This document shows, piece by piece, positions 1 through 9,600 of a stretch of DNA of 64,000 bases. Numbering within the stretch: position 1 is the stretch's first letter; each line of letters begins with the position of its first letter. Made by a program: the position numbers and the translations under genes. Source of the stretch: Symbiodinium natans (taxonomy: Eukaryota; Sar; Dinophyceae; Suessiales; Symbiodiniaceae); contig CAJNDS010002157.1 of assembly GCA_905221605.1 (NCBI GenBank), positions 1,124,501-1,188,500 on the forward strand, read 5' to 3'. Under the pieces are notes generated by a model. It did not search any database. It was given only the letters and a program-made list of their open reading frames with translations, and had not been told where the DNA came from.

Positions 1-92
1 GACCTCCAAATAGAGTAGAATCCCCTTACAGGGACCACCAAAAAGGGTACCCTAAACCCTAAACCCTAAACCCTGTTTTCCGAAACCCCCAT

Positions 93-152
93 CTGGCTGC
101 TGAGGAGCGTGTTCATGACTTCCGGACAGTGCATGACCTGCTCGGAGACGGC
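93..152 (-). CDS. Exon-like island, zone G1 (unknown protein)
   Basis: On the minus strand this 60-nt stretch reads AVSEQVMHCPEVMNTLLSSQ between CCAG|G and a possible AT/GA-type donor. CCCTAAA repeats flank one side and TTTAGGG the other. The other strand is also open, so strand choice rests on the neighbouring minus-strand exons. No family is recognised. Confidence 0.4.
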
Positions 153-623
153 CTGGCAATGCGCAGTGGGTGGTTTAAGGTTTAGGGTTTAGGGTTTCGG
201 GTTTAGGGTTTAGGGCTTAGGACTTGGGGTTTGGGGTTCTTAGGGTCTAGGTCCGGGGTCCCCGTAGGAACCATATAACGTCCGACACCCCACCTGAAGT
301 ACCCCTCAATCTTAATCCCGGTGGACCCCTTTAAACCCTAAAAAACAGAACAAGGAGTGTCGGTCGCTGTTGTGCCAAGGGCCCAGCTAGTCTAGAACGG
401 CATACGGTAAACTCAGAAAAGTTGGAACATCCTGATCCTCATAACCCAAAAGGTATGCTAAAGGGAATCCCAGCTCTAGTCATCCTTAGACAATGTTCCA
501 ACTCTCAAGAGTGTACTGTAACCAGATATTCCCAAAACGCTTCCTAGGCCTTGTTGAACCCTACTTGCTACTAACACCACAAGCCGAAACCCTCAACCTA
601 AACCCCTAAGCCCCACCCCAAAC

Positions 624-669
624 CCTTGACTTCGTCCCTTTCATGATGTCGCCGGCTATGGTGGGGGTC
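624..669 (-). CDS. Exon-like island, zone G1
   Basis: The island starts after GCGAG|G and ends before GTTTGG, a donor that is itself a telomere-type repeat. Two frames are open (TPTIAGDIMKGTKSR or DPHHSRRHHERDEVK), so phase is unresolved. A terminal-inverted-repeat element fills the gap up to the next exon at 1214. Confidence 0.4.
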
Positions 670-674
670 CTCGC

Positions 675-1213
675 AGTACTTGCAGGCTCATGGTACCTAG
701 CAACTAATTATAACTACCTGGTTAACGCGCGGTATTTTGCCTGGGTACGGGCTCTGCACGACACGGCGTTCGTACCGGCAGGCGCGGTACGGAGCAGAAA
801 AGATGTGTTTAGGGGGTTCCGAAAACTTTTCTTTTTGGGACAGCATGGTTGAGAGCTGTCTGAAGCATTTCCTTTGGGGGCAGCATGTTTGGGATCTTTT
901 CGTGCAAGGTAAACGCTTGTGACAGATTTTCTTGTTCCACATCCTTGTGCAGTATGTTGTACAAAGAGGCAAAAACGCTGTAAATACCAGCGCTTTGGGC
1001 ATGGACGCAATATGAATGACGTTCTTATCCCCCCCCCCACCCCCACACGGCGAAGGAAAACCCCCAAGAAACGAAGTAAAATGTCTAAAAACAAGAAAAC
1101 GACCAGGCAATTCGCAGCGCTAGGCCATAATTGGGTAATCAGCACAGCTATAACTAGCTACTAAGTAAAAACCCTAAACCCTAAACCCTAAACCCGAAGT
1201 ACCATGAGTGCGC
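675..1213. mobile_element. Introner-like TIR element filling the intron between 669 and 1214
   Basis: The two ends are inverted copies of TGCAGGC..CTCATGGTAC followed by an imperfect continuation (CTAGCAACTAATTATAACT against CTTAGTAGCTAGTTATAGCT). The ends lie within a few bases of the exon edges on both sides, so the TIR appears to supply the AG|GC donor context. One TIR is broken by a 29-bp telomere-type insert (1168-1196) flanked by AAGTA on both sides. The TIR core is shared with elements at 29481, 33927 and 35380. Confidence 0.5.
1168..1196. repeat. 29-bp telomeric insert with AAGTA flanking duplication
   Basis: Four CCCTAAA-like units interrupt the TIR sequence CTAAGTACCATGAG. AAGTA occurs at 1163-1167 and again at 1197-1201, as a target duplication or end-filling repair would leave. 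Confidence 0.6.
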
Positions 1214-1277
1214 CTGCATCGTGTAGAACAGGAGGGTCTCCTGAAACATCTTCAGCGTCTCCTTGACGCAGTCGCGC
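1214..1277 (-). CDS. Exon, zone G1 (unknown protein)
   Basis: A 64-nt open stretch between GCGAG|GC and ATGCAG|GC, both matching the dinoflagellate AG|G pattern with a GC donor. It reads RDCVKETLKMFQETLLFYTM, a helix-like sequence. Telomere-type repeats flank both sides. The family is not recognised. Confidence 0.55.
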
Positions 1278-1769
1278 CTCGCAGTGGCTTAGTCGCAGTG
1301 GCCTAGGACTTGGGCTTTCGGGTTTAGGGTTTAGGGCTTGGGGTTTGGGGTTTAGGGTTTAGGGTTTAGGGTTTAGGGTTTAGGGTTTAGGGTTTAGGGT
1401 TTAGGGTTTAGGGTTTAGGGTTTAGGGTTTCGGGTTTAGGGTTTAGGGTTTCGGGCTTCTAGACTAGGATCCCGTTTTGGGTACCCATTTGAGTATGGCA
1501 CCCCTTCTGAAAAAAGGGCTCCTAGAAGGGGGCCCCAGCCTCGAGAATTACCCACATCATACAAAGGGTGCCGTGCTAGGAAGGCCCGTAAAACCCTCTG
1601 CAAAATAGAGGTTTAGGGTGTAGGGTGTAGGGTTTAGGGTTTAGGGTTTAGGGTTTAGGGTTTAGGGTTTAGGGTTTAGGGTTTAGGGTTTAGGGTTTAG
1701 GGTTTAGGGTTTAGGGTTTAGGGTTTAGGGCTTAGGGCTTAGGGCTTAGGGTTTAGGGTTGGGTTTAGG

Positions 1770-2250
1770 GCTTAGAGGATGATCCTCTTAAACCCAATAA
1801 GGGAAGATGCAAGATGTCCCTAGGGCCTACCTCGCCTGTTTTGAGGTTGGCGACTTGATACGGGAACCTGGAACCAACAATTGCAAAAAAAAATGGCGCC
1901 ACTGGGCCACCGAGCCCTTGGCAGTAACAACTTTGCCAAACAGAGTTTCAACCCGGACTGCTTCAAGGATTTATATGGGTGGTTGTTAATATGATGGTCC
2001 CTTTTTGGATCCCTATTATAATCCCCCAAAGGGGATTATAATTTTGACAGCCACCCATACTAAAGGTGTAGCGATACTGTTCCTGGCCCCGAAGTCCCTG
2101 GAGCACAGCGGAAGAGAAATGGCCCACACACCCGCATTCAGGTTTAGGGCGCAAGCTTATGGCGACATCTCCGAATGCAAGCCACATGTGCCCGAAGGGG
2201 TTTGGGGAATAGCGGGTCCTTGTCGTTTTAAAAACCCTCATTTCATCACC
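1770..2250. repeat. Intron interior: dispersed repeat D1 and a 12-bp perfect hairpin
   Basis: 1778-1832 belongs to a dispersed family recognised by CCTCTTAAACCCAATAAGGG and GGGCCTACCT (other members near 7015, 28470, 59950 and 62150). 2016-2043 is a perfect hairpin, ATTATAATCCCC, loop CAAA, then its complement. I see no coding signal. Confidence 0.5.
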
Positions 2251-3233
2251 CTCAACCCTTAAACCCTGACCACTCCCCCCCCCCCCTCCCCCTGCCAAAC
2301 CCTAAACCCTGAACCCTGAACCCTGAACCCTGGACCCTGGACCCTGAACCCTGAACCCTAAACCCTAAACCCTAAACCCTAAACCCTAAACCCTAAACCC
2401 TAAACCCAAAACCCAAAACCCAAAGAAAAGAAATAGAAACTGGCAGCACCGGGGCCACGGCGGCTGGCCAATCTGAAGGGACGGAGGGCTTAAAGGGGCT
2501 TGGGAGGGGTTCAGGGTTTAGGGTTTAGGGTTCAAGGTTCAGGGTTCAGGGTTCAGGGTTTAGGGTTTAGGGTTTCGGGTGAAAAAACCTTCCCTCAACT
2601 CCCTAAAACCCCCAAACCTGTATATCCTGAACCCGGTTTCTGGGGGAACCTAGAAGTGAACCCTAAACACCTAGACCCCTAAACCCCTTGAACCCTAAAC
2701 CCTAAACCCTGAAGCCCCAAAACAATAGGCCCTAAACCCTTGCCAAACCCTAAACCCTAAGCCCTAAACCCTAAGCCCTAAACCCTAAACCCTACACCCT
2801 AAACCCTAATGCTAACACCCAACCAGCGGCTTGAGAGGGAGGCTTGACATTGGAGGTTGGTCGGAGCCGTTAGTTTCAGGCTTTGGCGGCTTCGGGTTTA
2901 GGGGTTTAGGGCTTAGGGTTTAGGGTTTAGGGTTTAGGGTTTAGGGCCTAGGGCTTAGGGTTTAGGCTTGAAAGTTTTCAGGGTTTAGGGCTGAGGGTTT
3001 AGGGTTTAGGGTTTAGGGTTTAGGGTTTTCAGGGTTTACGGTTGAGGATGTAGGCTGCCAAACCCGAAACCCGAAACCTTGAACCCTGAACCCTAACCGC
3101 CTAAACCCTAAACCCTCAACCCAACCACAAACCCTAAACCCCAAACCCTAAACCCTATATAGATCCTAAACCCTAAGCCCCATGCCCTACCTAACCGACC
3201 CAACCCTACCAAAATGGAGGCGGGTCCCCCGAC

Positions 3234-3296
3234 CCACAGGTGGTAGTTTTCGAGCGCCCGCCGCCAAACGTTGGTCACGGCGATGACGAAGGTGTC
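3234..3296 (-). CDS. Exon, zone G1
   Basis: 63 nt, phase 0 at both ends: GTGAAG|GAC at the acceptor and CTGTGG|GTCGGG at the donor. It reads DTFVIAVTNVWRRALENYHL plus W. Protein-like, family unknown. CCCTAAA repeats lie on both sides in plus coordinates. Confidence 0.55.
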
Positions 3297-3912
3297 CTTC
3301 ACGGATTGCGAGTTTGGGACCCTAAACCCTGAACCCGAAACCCCAAACCCTAAACCCTAAACCCTAAACCCTAAACCCGAACTAAACCTCTATACACGGG
3401 GTCAGGACTTAAATAACAGCTTCCGCTGCCTAGCCCTGACAGCACTCAAGACTTACGAGCTGCACTTGACAATCAGGGTCCCCTAAACTCAACCCTACAC
3501 CCCTAAGAACCCTCAAGCTTTTGACAGACCCTAAGCCGCAACAATGGGGGGGGGGTCGGTAACCCCTACGCCCTGGTCAGCACAACCCCAAAAGGCCCTG
3601 AGCCCTGATCACCCCCCCCCTCTAGAAGACGCCAAGCAAAAAGCCCCTGAGTGCCGAACAATCTCCTTAATCAAGGGCTTAGAGTTTAGGGGGTAGGGGG
3701 TTCAGCTTAAGGGCGTTTAGAGGTTTAGGGGCTCGGGTTTGGGGGTACTGGCTTTAGGGGAATTGAATCAAGGTCCCCTACAGGTAATTGCCCTTCGCGA
3801 ATAAGAAGGCCCACCCCGAAAACACGTGCCCTAAACCCTAAGCCCTAAATTCTACACCCTAAACCCTAAACCATGCTTCAAAACACGTTAAACGAACTCC
3901 ACATGCCAACTC

Positions 3913-3965
3913 CCTTCACGCGGACGCCGTCCTCCTGCCACTGGTCCCAGCGAAGGGCCAAACAC
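3913..3965 (-). CDS. Exon, zone G1
   Basis: Acceptor GAGAG|G, open frame CLALRWDQWQEDGVRVKG, and a donor near GAAGG|GA. Telomere-type repeats follow closely. Family unknown. Confidence 0.5.
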
Positions 3966-4758
3966 CTCTCCGAATCCTAAACCCCAAACCCTCAACCCTG
4001 AACCCTTCCTTCCTTCCTTCCTCCCTCCCTCCACCCGAAACCCTAAACCCTAAACCCTAAACCCTAAAAACGGCAGGTCTAGGGCGCAGCGGTTTTTAGG
4101 GTCTCGGGCTTAGGGTTTAGGGCTTAGGGCTTAGGGCTTAGGGTTCAGGATGTTGGGTCGTTTGGTTTGGGGAGTGATAATATTGATAGCCACTTGGGCT
4201 CCTTGCTTTAACAGAAAGCCGGAACCCTACAGTGCCATTTTGTGGGGTTTAGGGTTTAGGGTTTAGGGTTTAGGGTTCAGGCTAAGGGTTTAGGGTTTAG
4301 GGTTTAGGGTTTAAGAGTGTAGGGTTGAGGGTTTGGGGTTTCGGGTTCAGGGTCTAGGGAGCTGGGTGCGATCAAATCCCCGAAGCCATGTAAATCTAGG
4401 GGTTTGAGGTTTCGGGTTGAGGTCAAATCCCCAAAGAGAAGGGTTGAGGTCAAATCCCCAAAGAGAAAAAGCGGTGTAGGGTTTGGGGGAAAGCCCAAAC
4501 CCTAACATCCTCTTGCAGTACAGGGTCCTGAGGCCTATACCCCAAAGCTGGAGCCACCAAATCAAATCCGAAACTCAAACTCAAACTCCGAACCCTCTCA
4601 CACCCTCGAACCCTAAACCCACCCAGCGCCACAAAAAACAAGAACGCGAAGAGAGCCCTCAACTCCAAAACTGAAACCCTAAGCCGAAAACCCTAAACCC
4701 TAAACCCTAAACCCTAAACCCTAAACCCTAAACCCTAACCCATCCTAAACCCCAAACC

Positions 4759-4820
4759 CTGCAGCCTTTCTTCCGCCAAGACTTGGTTCTCCAAAACGCG
4801 CAGCTGGACCTGGGCTTCGC
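4759..4820 (-). CDS. Coiled-coil exon, zone G1
   Basis: Reads EAQVQLRVLENQVLAEERLQ with heptad-like leucines and charged residues. An AG|G acceptor is available at 4809/4810, with an alternative at 4820. The donor CTGCAG|GGTTTGGGG is formed by the telomere-type repeat itself. The next upstream exon (5216-5424) is also coiled-coil-like, which supports joining them. Confidence 0.55.
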
Positions 4821-5215
4821 TCCAGGGTTTAGGGTTTAGGGTTTAGGGTTTAGGGTTTAGGGTTTAGGGTTTAGGGTTTAGGGTTTAGGGTTTAGGGTTT
4901 AGGGTTTCTGGTTGACGGTTGATGGTTGAGGGTTGAGGGCATATTGTGTTCATAAGTGCTTCTAACTTCTAAGGTCTTGGGGCTTGTAGCGCCGTTCAAA
5001 GATAGCATTCCAAACTGCACGGTAGGATACCACAGTGTGTTGTAGTAAGTATAGTGACAGGTTCTAATTTAATGCGTGAAGACCAAGAAGACGAACTCGA
5101 CGGTTGCATTGCATGCATGCGTAAGTCACCTCGCACGCACAGTCGCCCACGCTTCTTTTTCTTATAGGGTTCTTAAGGGACCGGGTTTCATGGGGGGGGT
5201 AGGTACCCAGGGAAC

Positions 5216-5424
5216 TGATCTTGACGTTGAGCTTTGCCCGGTGCATCTCCGCCGCCTTCTCAGCAGCTTCCCTCTTCTTCTTCACGGCCACGCAAGCAGC
5301 CTGGACCTGCGCCTGCTTCTTCTGGATGAGCCCCTCCTTCTTCTTAAGGGCGATCTCGGCTTTCGCCGCAGAAGCTTGGGCTATCTCGGCCCTGGTTTTC
5401 CCCTTTAAGGGGTGCTTCTTCGTC
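5216..5424 (-). CDS. Lys/Ala-rich coiled-coil exon, zone G1
   Basis: One of the longer exons in the window. It starts at CGCAG|GACG and ends at a GTTCCC donor. The frame contains KTRAEIAQASAAKAEIALKK and AACVAVKKKREAAEKAAEMH, a charged, alanine-rich helix without proline, typical of a coiled coil. No catalytic motif is visible. The opposite frames are low-complexity shadows. Confidence 0.55.
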
Positions 5425-6025
5425 CTGCGACATGGCGACCCCATGGCTGGCACTGGCGACAGGCTTTGGGCAGGGCTTGAGCAGGCTTTGCAAGCAGCGA
5501 TGGGTGTAGGGTTTAGGGTTTAGGGTTTTGGGTTTAGGGTTTAGGGCTCAGGGTTTAGGACGCGCGAGGGTTTAGGCTGTGCGATACTGCTGGCATCTTC
5601 TCACCGGTCAATCGGAACAGTATAGGGGCCTCTAGCAATATGCAATCCCATTTGATGGTACATGTCCGGCGAACAAGTAGACTTTATTGGGCATGTATTG
5701 TCCATAGGGGGGTCGAATTTGGGGGCGAGTATAGAACGTGTGTACTAGTAGTGTGTGTGTGTGAGGGGTTTCGGGGTTTTCCAGATTATTGGGAAGCCCT
5801 CAACCCCACACCCTAGGTGTTTTGTCGCGGGCCGCCGAGGGTTGGGAGCTCGGGTTCAGGGTTTGGGGTTTGGCGCTCAGGGCTGAGGACTTGTAGGCTT
5901 GTAGGTTTGAGTGCTACAAGCAAGGGCTTCATGCTCAGGCTGAGGCCCCCCAAGCATTCTTCACCAGCTGCTGGACAACCTCTCAAGAGGTCTAAAGACT
6001 GGGGGGTGGGGGGTGTGGAGGTTTG

Positions 6026-6105
6026 AAGGGTTTGGAGGGTTTGGAGGGTTTGGAGGGTTTGGAGTTGGAGGGTTTGGAGGGTTTGGAGGGTTTGGAGGGT
6101 TGGCA
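6026..6105 (+). repeat. GGGTTTGGA tandem repeat
   Basis: About eight copies of a 9-bp unit, a derivative of the telomere-type repeat that has been homogenised locally. Confidence 0.75.
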
Positions 6106-6418
6106 GGGAAACAAAGGTTTAGGGTTTAGGACGTGGTGTTTAACACGTGGTTAGGGCTTGTAGTGCTTTGGAGGCTTCAGGGTTTGTGGGGTTTGGGCTG
6201 TGGGTTTTGCGACTTGGGACCCGGCTCGAAGTTTGAATTCCATGGGTTTTGCATGTATTCTGGCTTCGGGCTTAGGGTCCAGGACCAGGACCCTAAACTA
6301 AACAACGCCCTAAGCCCTACAAATTACCCTAAACCCTAAACCCTAAACCCTTAACCCTAAACCCTAAACCCTAAACCCTTAAAGGAACCCAGAAGCCGCC
6401 CCTCGGAGCAGCTCCTGC

Positions 6419-6460
6419 CTCGCAGTGCTGCGACCGGCACTTGACGGTGATCGTGACCGC
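6419..6460 (-). CDS. 42-nt exon, zone G1
   Basis: Bounded by GCCAG|GC and TGCGAG|GC, phase 0 at both ends, reading AVTITVKCRSQHCE. Both edges fit the AG|G rule with a GC donor. Confidence 0.5.
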
Positions 6461-6831
6461 CTGGCAGGTCTTGCTTGGGGGGGAAAGGCCTTCAAGCTTC
6501 AGAGGGTTCACTGCCATTTATTTGCTTAAGAACCCCAAAAGAATATATATATATATATGACACATATACATATATAAATAATCCCTATACTACCCTTAAT
6601 AAGTAAGAATATTTCTATTTTTTCCGGGGCCTTCTGCTTCAGGGTTCAAGGTTCAGCTACGGATTTGCACCGTTCAGCATCTCAAGCCCAGGCAGAGTAG
6701 ATTACAGGCAAGAACCCTAAACCCTAAACCCTAAACCCCAAACCCTACACCCCAAAACCCCAAAACCCTAAACCCTAAACCCTAATCCTAAACCCCAAAC
6801 CCAGCCCTGGGTCTCCCAAGCGTCAGGTCGC

Positions 6832-6874
6832 CTCCTCCATCTTCCGGCGCGGGTCCGTGGTAAAGGCCCGGAGC
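6832..6874 (-). CDS. 43-nt exon, zone G1
   Basis: Bounded by CCCAG|GC and GAGGAG|GC. It reads LRAFTTDPRRKMEE in one frame; a second open frame (APGLYHGPAPEDGG) cannot be excluded. Telomeric arrays lie on both sides. Confidence 0.45.
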
Positions 6875-7227
6875 CTGGGTTAGGGTTTAGGGTTTAGGGT
6901 TTAGGGTTTAGGGCTTCGGGTTTAGGGTTTAGGGTTTAGGGTTATGGGTTATGGGTTATGGGTTTAGGGTTTGGGGTTTCTAAAGCCCTAAAACCCTTAG
7001 ACCAGTCCTAAAACCCCGACCCTCTGAATAAACTTTTCTGAATATGTTCCTCCTAAACCCAATAAGGGAGAATGTGAAACACCGCAAGGGCCTACCTGGC
7101 GTACCTAGCAACCCTAAACCCTAAACCCTAAACCCTAAACCCCCGAAACCCGAAACCCTAAACCCTAAACCCTAAACCCTAAACCCTAAACCCTAAACCC
7201 TAAACCCTAGACTACCCTAAAACCCTC

Positions 7228-7296
7228 CTGAGGCGGGCACTCCAACATCATCACCGCTTCGAAGCTCTCCCCGGGCGCGGAGATGACGGAGGGGCC
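7228..7296 (-). CDS. 69-nt exon next to the copia insertion, zone G1
   Basis: Phase 0 at both ends, reading GPSVISAPGESFEAVMMLEC then PPQ, after GCGAG|GG. A telomeric array starts 30 bp to the right and contains the copia element, so the retrotransposon sits in the intron upstream of this exon in transcript terms. The next exon in that direction is at 18977-19039 (also phase 0), so splicing around the element would keep frame. Confidence 0.55.
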
Positions 7297-7483
7297 CTCG
7301 CGCAAAGCTCAGGCGGGCTTTTGGAGGTTTAGGGTTTAGGGTTTAGGGTTTAGGGTTTAGGGTTTAGGGTTTAGGGTGTAGGGTTTAGGGTTTAGGGTTT
7401 AGGGTTTAGGGTTTAGAGTTTAGGGTTTAGGGTTTAGGGTTTAGGGTTTAGGGTTTAGGGTTTAGGGTTTAGGGTTTAGGGTT

Positions 7484-7488
7484 TAGGG
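7484..7488. repeat. Left target-site duplication TAGGG
   Basis: TAGGG directly before the 5' LTR equals TAGGG at 18520-18524 directly after the 3' LTR. Both derive from the telomere-type repeat that was the insertion target. Confidence 0.85.
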
Positions 7489-7822
7489 TGATGAAAGGTG
7501 TGGAATGAGATGCACCTGTTGCTTTGGCTTTGTGGTTCCAGGACATGCCGTAGGCAAAGTCGGAACAAGAAGCAGTTGCAGCACAGACATGCAGGCAACA
7601 GGTCGCATGTTCTGTTGGTCGCGTGTTGTTGTGTGGTCGCCTTTCCGTGGTAGAGGTAGGACCGCCCGACGGGCCGATGGACTTCGGTGCTGCAGTGTGA
7701 GGAAAAGTGGCCTCTGGTGGTGAAGCGGTGTTCGTACAAGGAGTACAAGCCGAGCCAGAGCCAAGCACAAGCCTCCAAGCTGCCATGTCGTTTGCTGGAC
7801 CTCAAGAGCCCCGCGCTCTTGA
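7489..7822 (+). repeat. 5' LTR (334 bp)
   Basis: Begins TGATGAAAGG and ends GCGCTCTTGA, identical to 18186-18519. It begins with the usual TG but does not end in CA. The gag frame is already open in the last part of the LTR, with an ATG at 7785. Confidence 0.95.
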
Positions 7823-9600
7823 GGTTATGAGCCCAAGCGGCCTGGGCGCAACCGCTGGATTGTTGAGTTCCCCTACGCTGGTTGGTGAGACAGCTGGGCC
7901 GAACTACGGATCTTCGACAGTTGGTGCTGGTACAAATGGTACTGGTGCAGTTGGTGCTGGTACAGATGGTGCTGGTGCAATTGGGACTGGTGCAGTTGTT
8001 GTGGGACCGGTTCAGGGTGGAGACCTGAGTACACCTGCTGTTGCCGATGGGCAGACAAATAGTGGTGTGCTGGGCAGTGGAGACCCTGGTGTTACTGGTG
8101 GCCTGGAGATGGAGCAGGTCAACGACAACTGGCCAGTGGTGGAGCAACATAGGGTTTTGGAGTCCAGCAATGGTGGCTTGGAGACTGCAGTGGCAGCCGA
8201 AAGATTTGGTGCAGTGCAGATGGTGCAGACCGCCATGGAAGGCACTGCGAATGCTGGTTCGCCGACAGCTGCGTCGCGTACAACTGGGCTGGAGATGAGG
8301 TATGTCCAGACTGGAACGGGCGCATATGGATGGATGACAAGGCTGACGGACTTTCTGCGAGCGACGACGACTGGTGGTGGTGGTTTAGGGGATAGGATGT
8401 TAGGGTCTTTAGGACTAACACCCAATCAGGCCCCGGGAACGCCCCGCAGCCACAGCAGCAGAGCAGCAGCCGTAGCAGCAACACCGCAGTCGGCAGCCAG
8501 GCAATCGCCTTGGAATTTCTCCCGCCGGAAGAGCTTGACCCAGCACGTGGAAGGTGGGGGTCACTCCGCGTTGTTCGACCAGAGGGCGGTGGAAAGAATG
8601 AACAGTTGGCCTTCTCGTGGACCTCTACTTCATGGAGAACAAGCGTCGCAAGGGTCTACGGGTTCGTCAGAAATTCGGGTTGAAGTGCAACGTCAGCTGG
8701 GACAGTACATGAGGGATCGCAGAGACCAGGTGCAGACCGAGGTGGTGGCTTTGCGACGACAGGTACAAGAGCTGATGAATGCTGGTTTCGGGAGACAGTC
8801 TGGGGGCGAGGCCGAGCAGGGAGTTGGTCGAGTTCCAGGAGGTCCTCAGGTGCCAGGGGATGATCCACTTCACGGAGTACCTCATGGAGGAGGTAGCTCA
8901 CTTCACGGGACATCTCGAGCACAAGGTGGTCTTCCGGGAGCTGGCGTTCCTCAAGTTCCTCAAGGTCCTCAGCTACATGGTGGTTCGGGAGGTTCACAAG
9001 GGCCTCAGCTTCTTGGTGGTTTGGGAGGTCCTCCTCAGCTACCTGGTGTTTCGGGAGGTCTACAAGGGCCTCAGCTACATGGTGGTTCGGGAGGTCTACA
9101 AGGTCCTCAGCTACCTGGTGTTTCGGGAGGTCTACAAGGGCCTCAGCTACATGGTGGTTCGGGAGGTCTACAAGGTCCTCAGCTACCTATGGTCCTCAGC
9201 TACCTGGCGTTCCTCAAGTTCCACAAGGTTTTCAGCTACCTGGAGGGCACCAGCAGATTGGAGGTGGTGGTGTGTCGGGAGTTGGCCAAGTTCCTGGGGC
9301 TCCTCAAGCACCTGGAGGTCCTCAAGCGTATGGAGGTGGACCGCAAAGTGCAAGGGAGTTGCCGAGGAGTGCAACTCGTGGCCCGAACCAGTCGGCTGGT
9401 TCTGGGGCTGGAAATGTGGGCGGTTCCTCGTTTGGTGGAGGGATCGGAGATCAGCCGGGACTGGTTGGAATGCTGGCCGCAGGTATCCAGCAGCTCCAGC
9501 AGGCGCAGCTGAACATGATGAACCAGAAGGTGGGTCAGCCGGAGCAGGTGAAGCCTGGGATTGCAGCTTTGCCGGCATTGGATCCTCTGGCGCTGAGGAT
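7785..9600 (+). pseudogene. gag: copia gag, N-terminal part, frame interrupted
   Basis: The first reading frame opens in the LTR (in-frame ATGs at 7785 and 7827) and continues to about 9190. It ends in a Gly/Pro/Leu/Gln repeat (units like GGLQGPQLHGGS, about 8930-9200). At 9189-9190 a small insertion or duplication around CAGCTACCT shifts the frame. The Gly/Pro/Gln-rich sequence then continues in another frame (GVGQVPGAPQAPGGPQAYGG) to about 9585, where a second shift leads into the CCCH/CCHC part. Slippage in the repeat is a likely cause of the first break. This region should form the N-terminal, probably disordered, part of the particle protein. Confidence 0.75.
7823..7840 (+). promoter_or_regulatory. 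Primer-binding site complementary to the initiator tRNA-Met anticodon arm
   Basis: GGTTATGAGCCC directly follows the LTR. Its complement GGGCTCATAACC matches the anticodon stem-loop of eukaryotic initiator tRNA-Met (GGGCYCAUAACC, anticodon CAU), not the tRNA 3' end. Drosophila copia is known to prime from a 5'-half fragment of the same tRNA. The ATG at 7827 inside this site is the complement of the anticodon and is in frame with gag. Confidence 0.75.

Noticed and set aside
697-1145. Overlapping frames of about 140 codons at 697-1145
   Set aside because: They lie inside the TIR element and show no coding signature.
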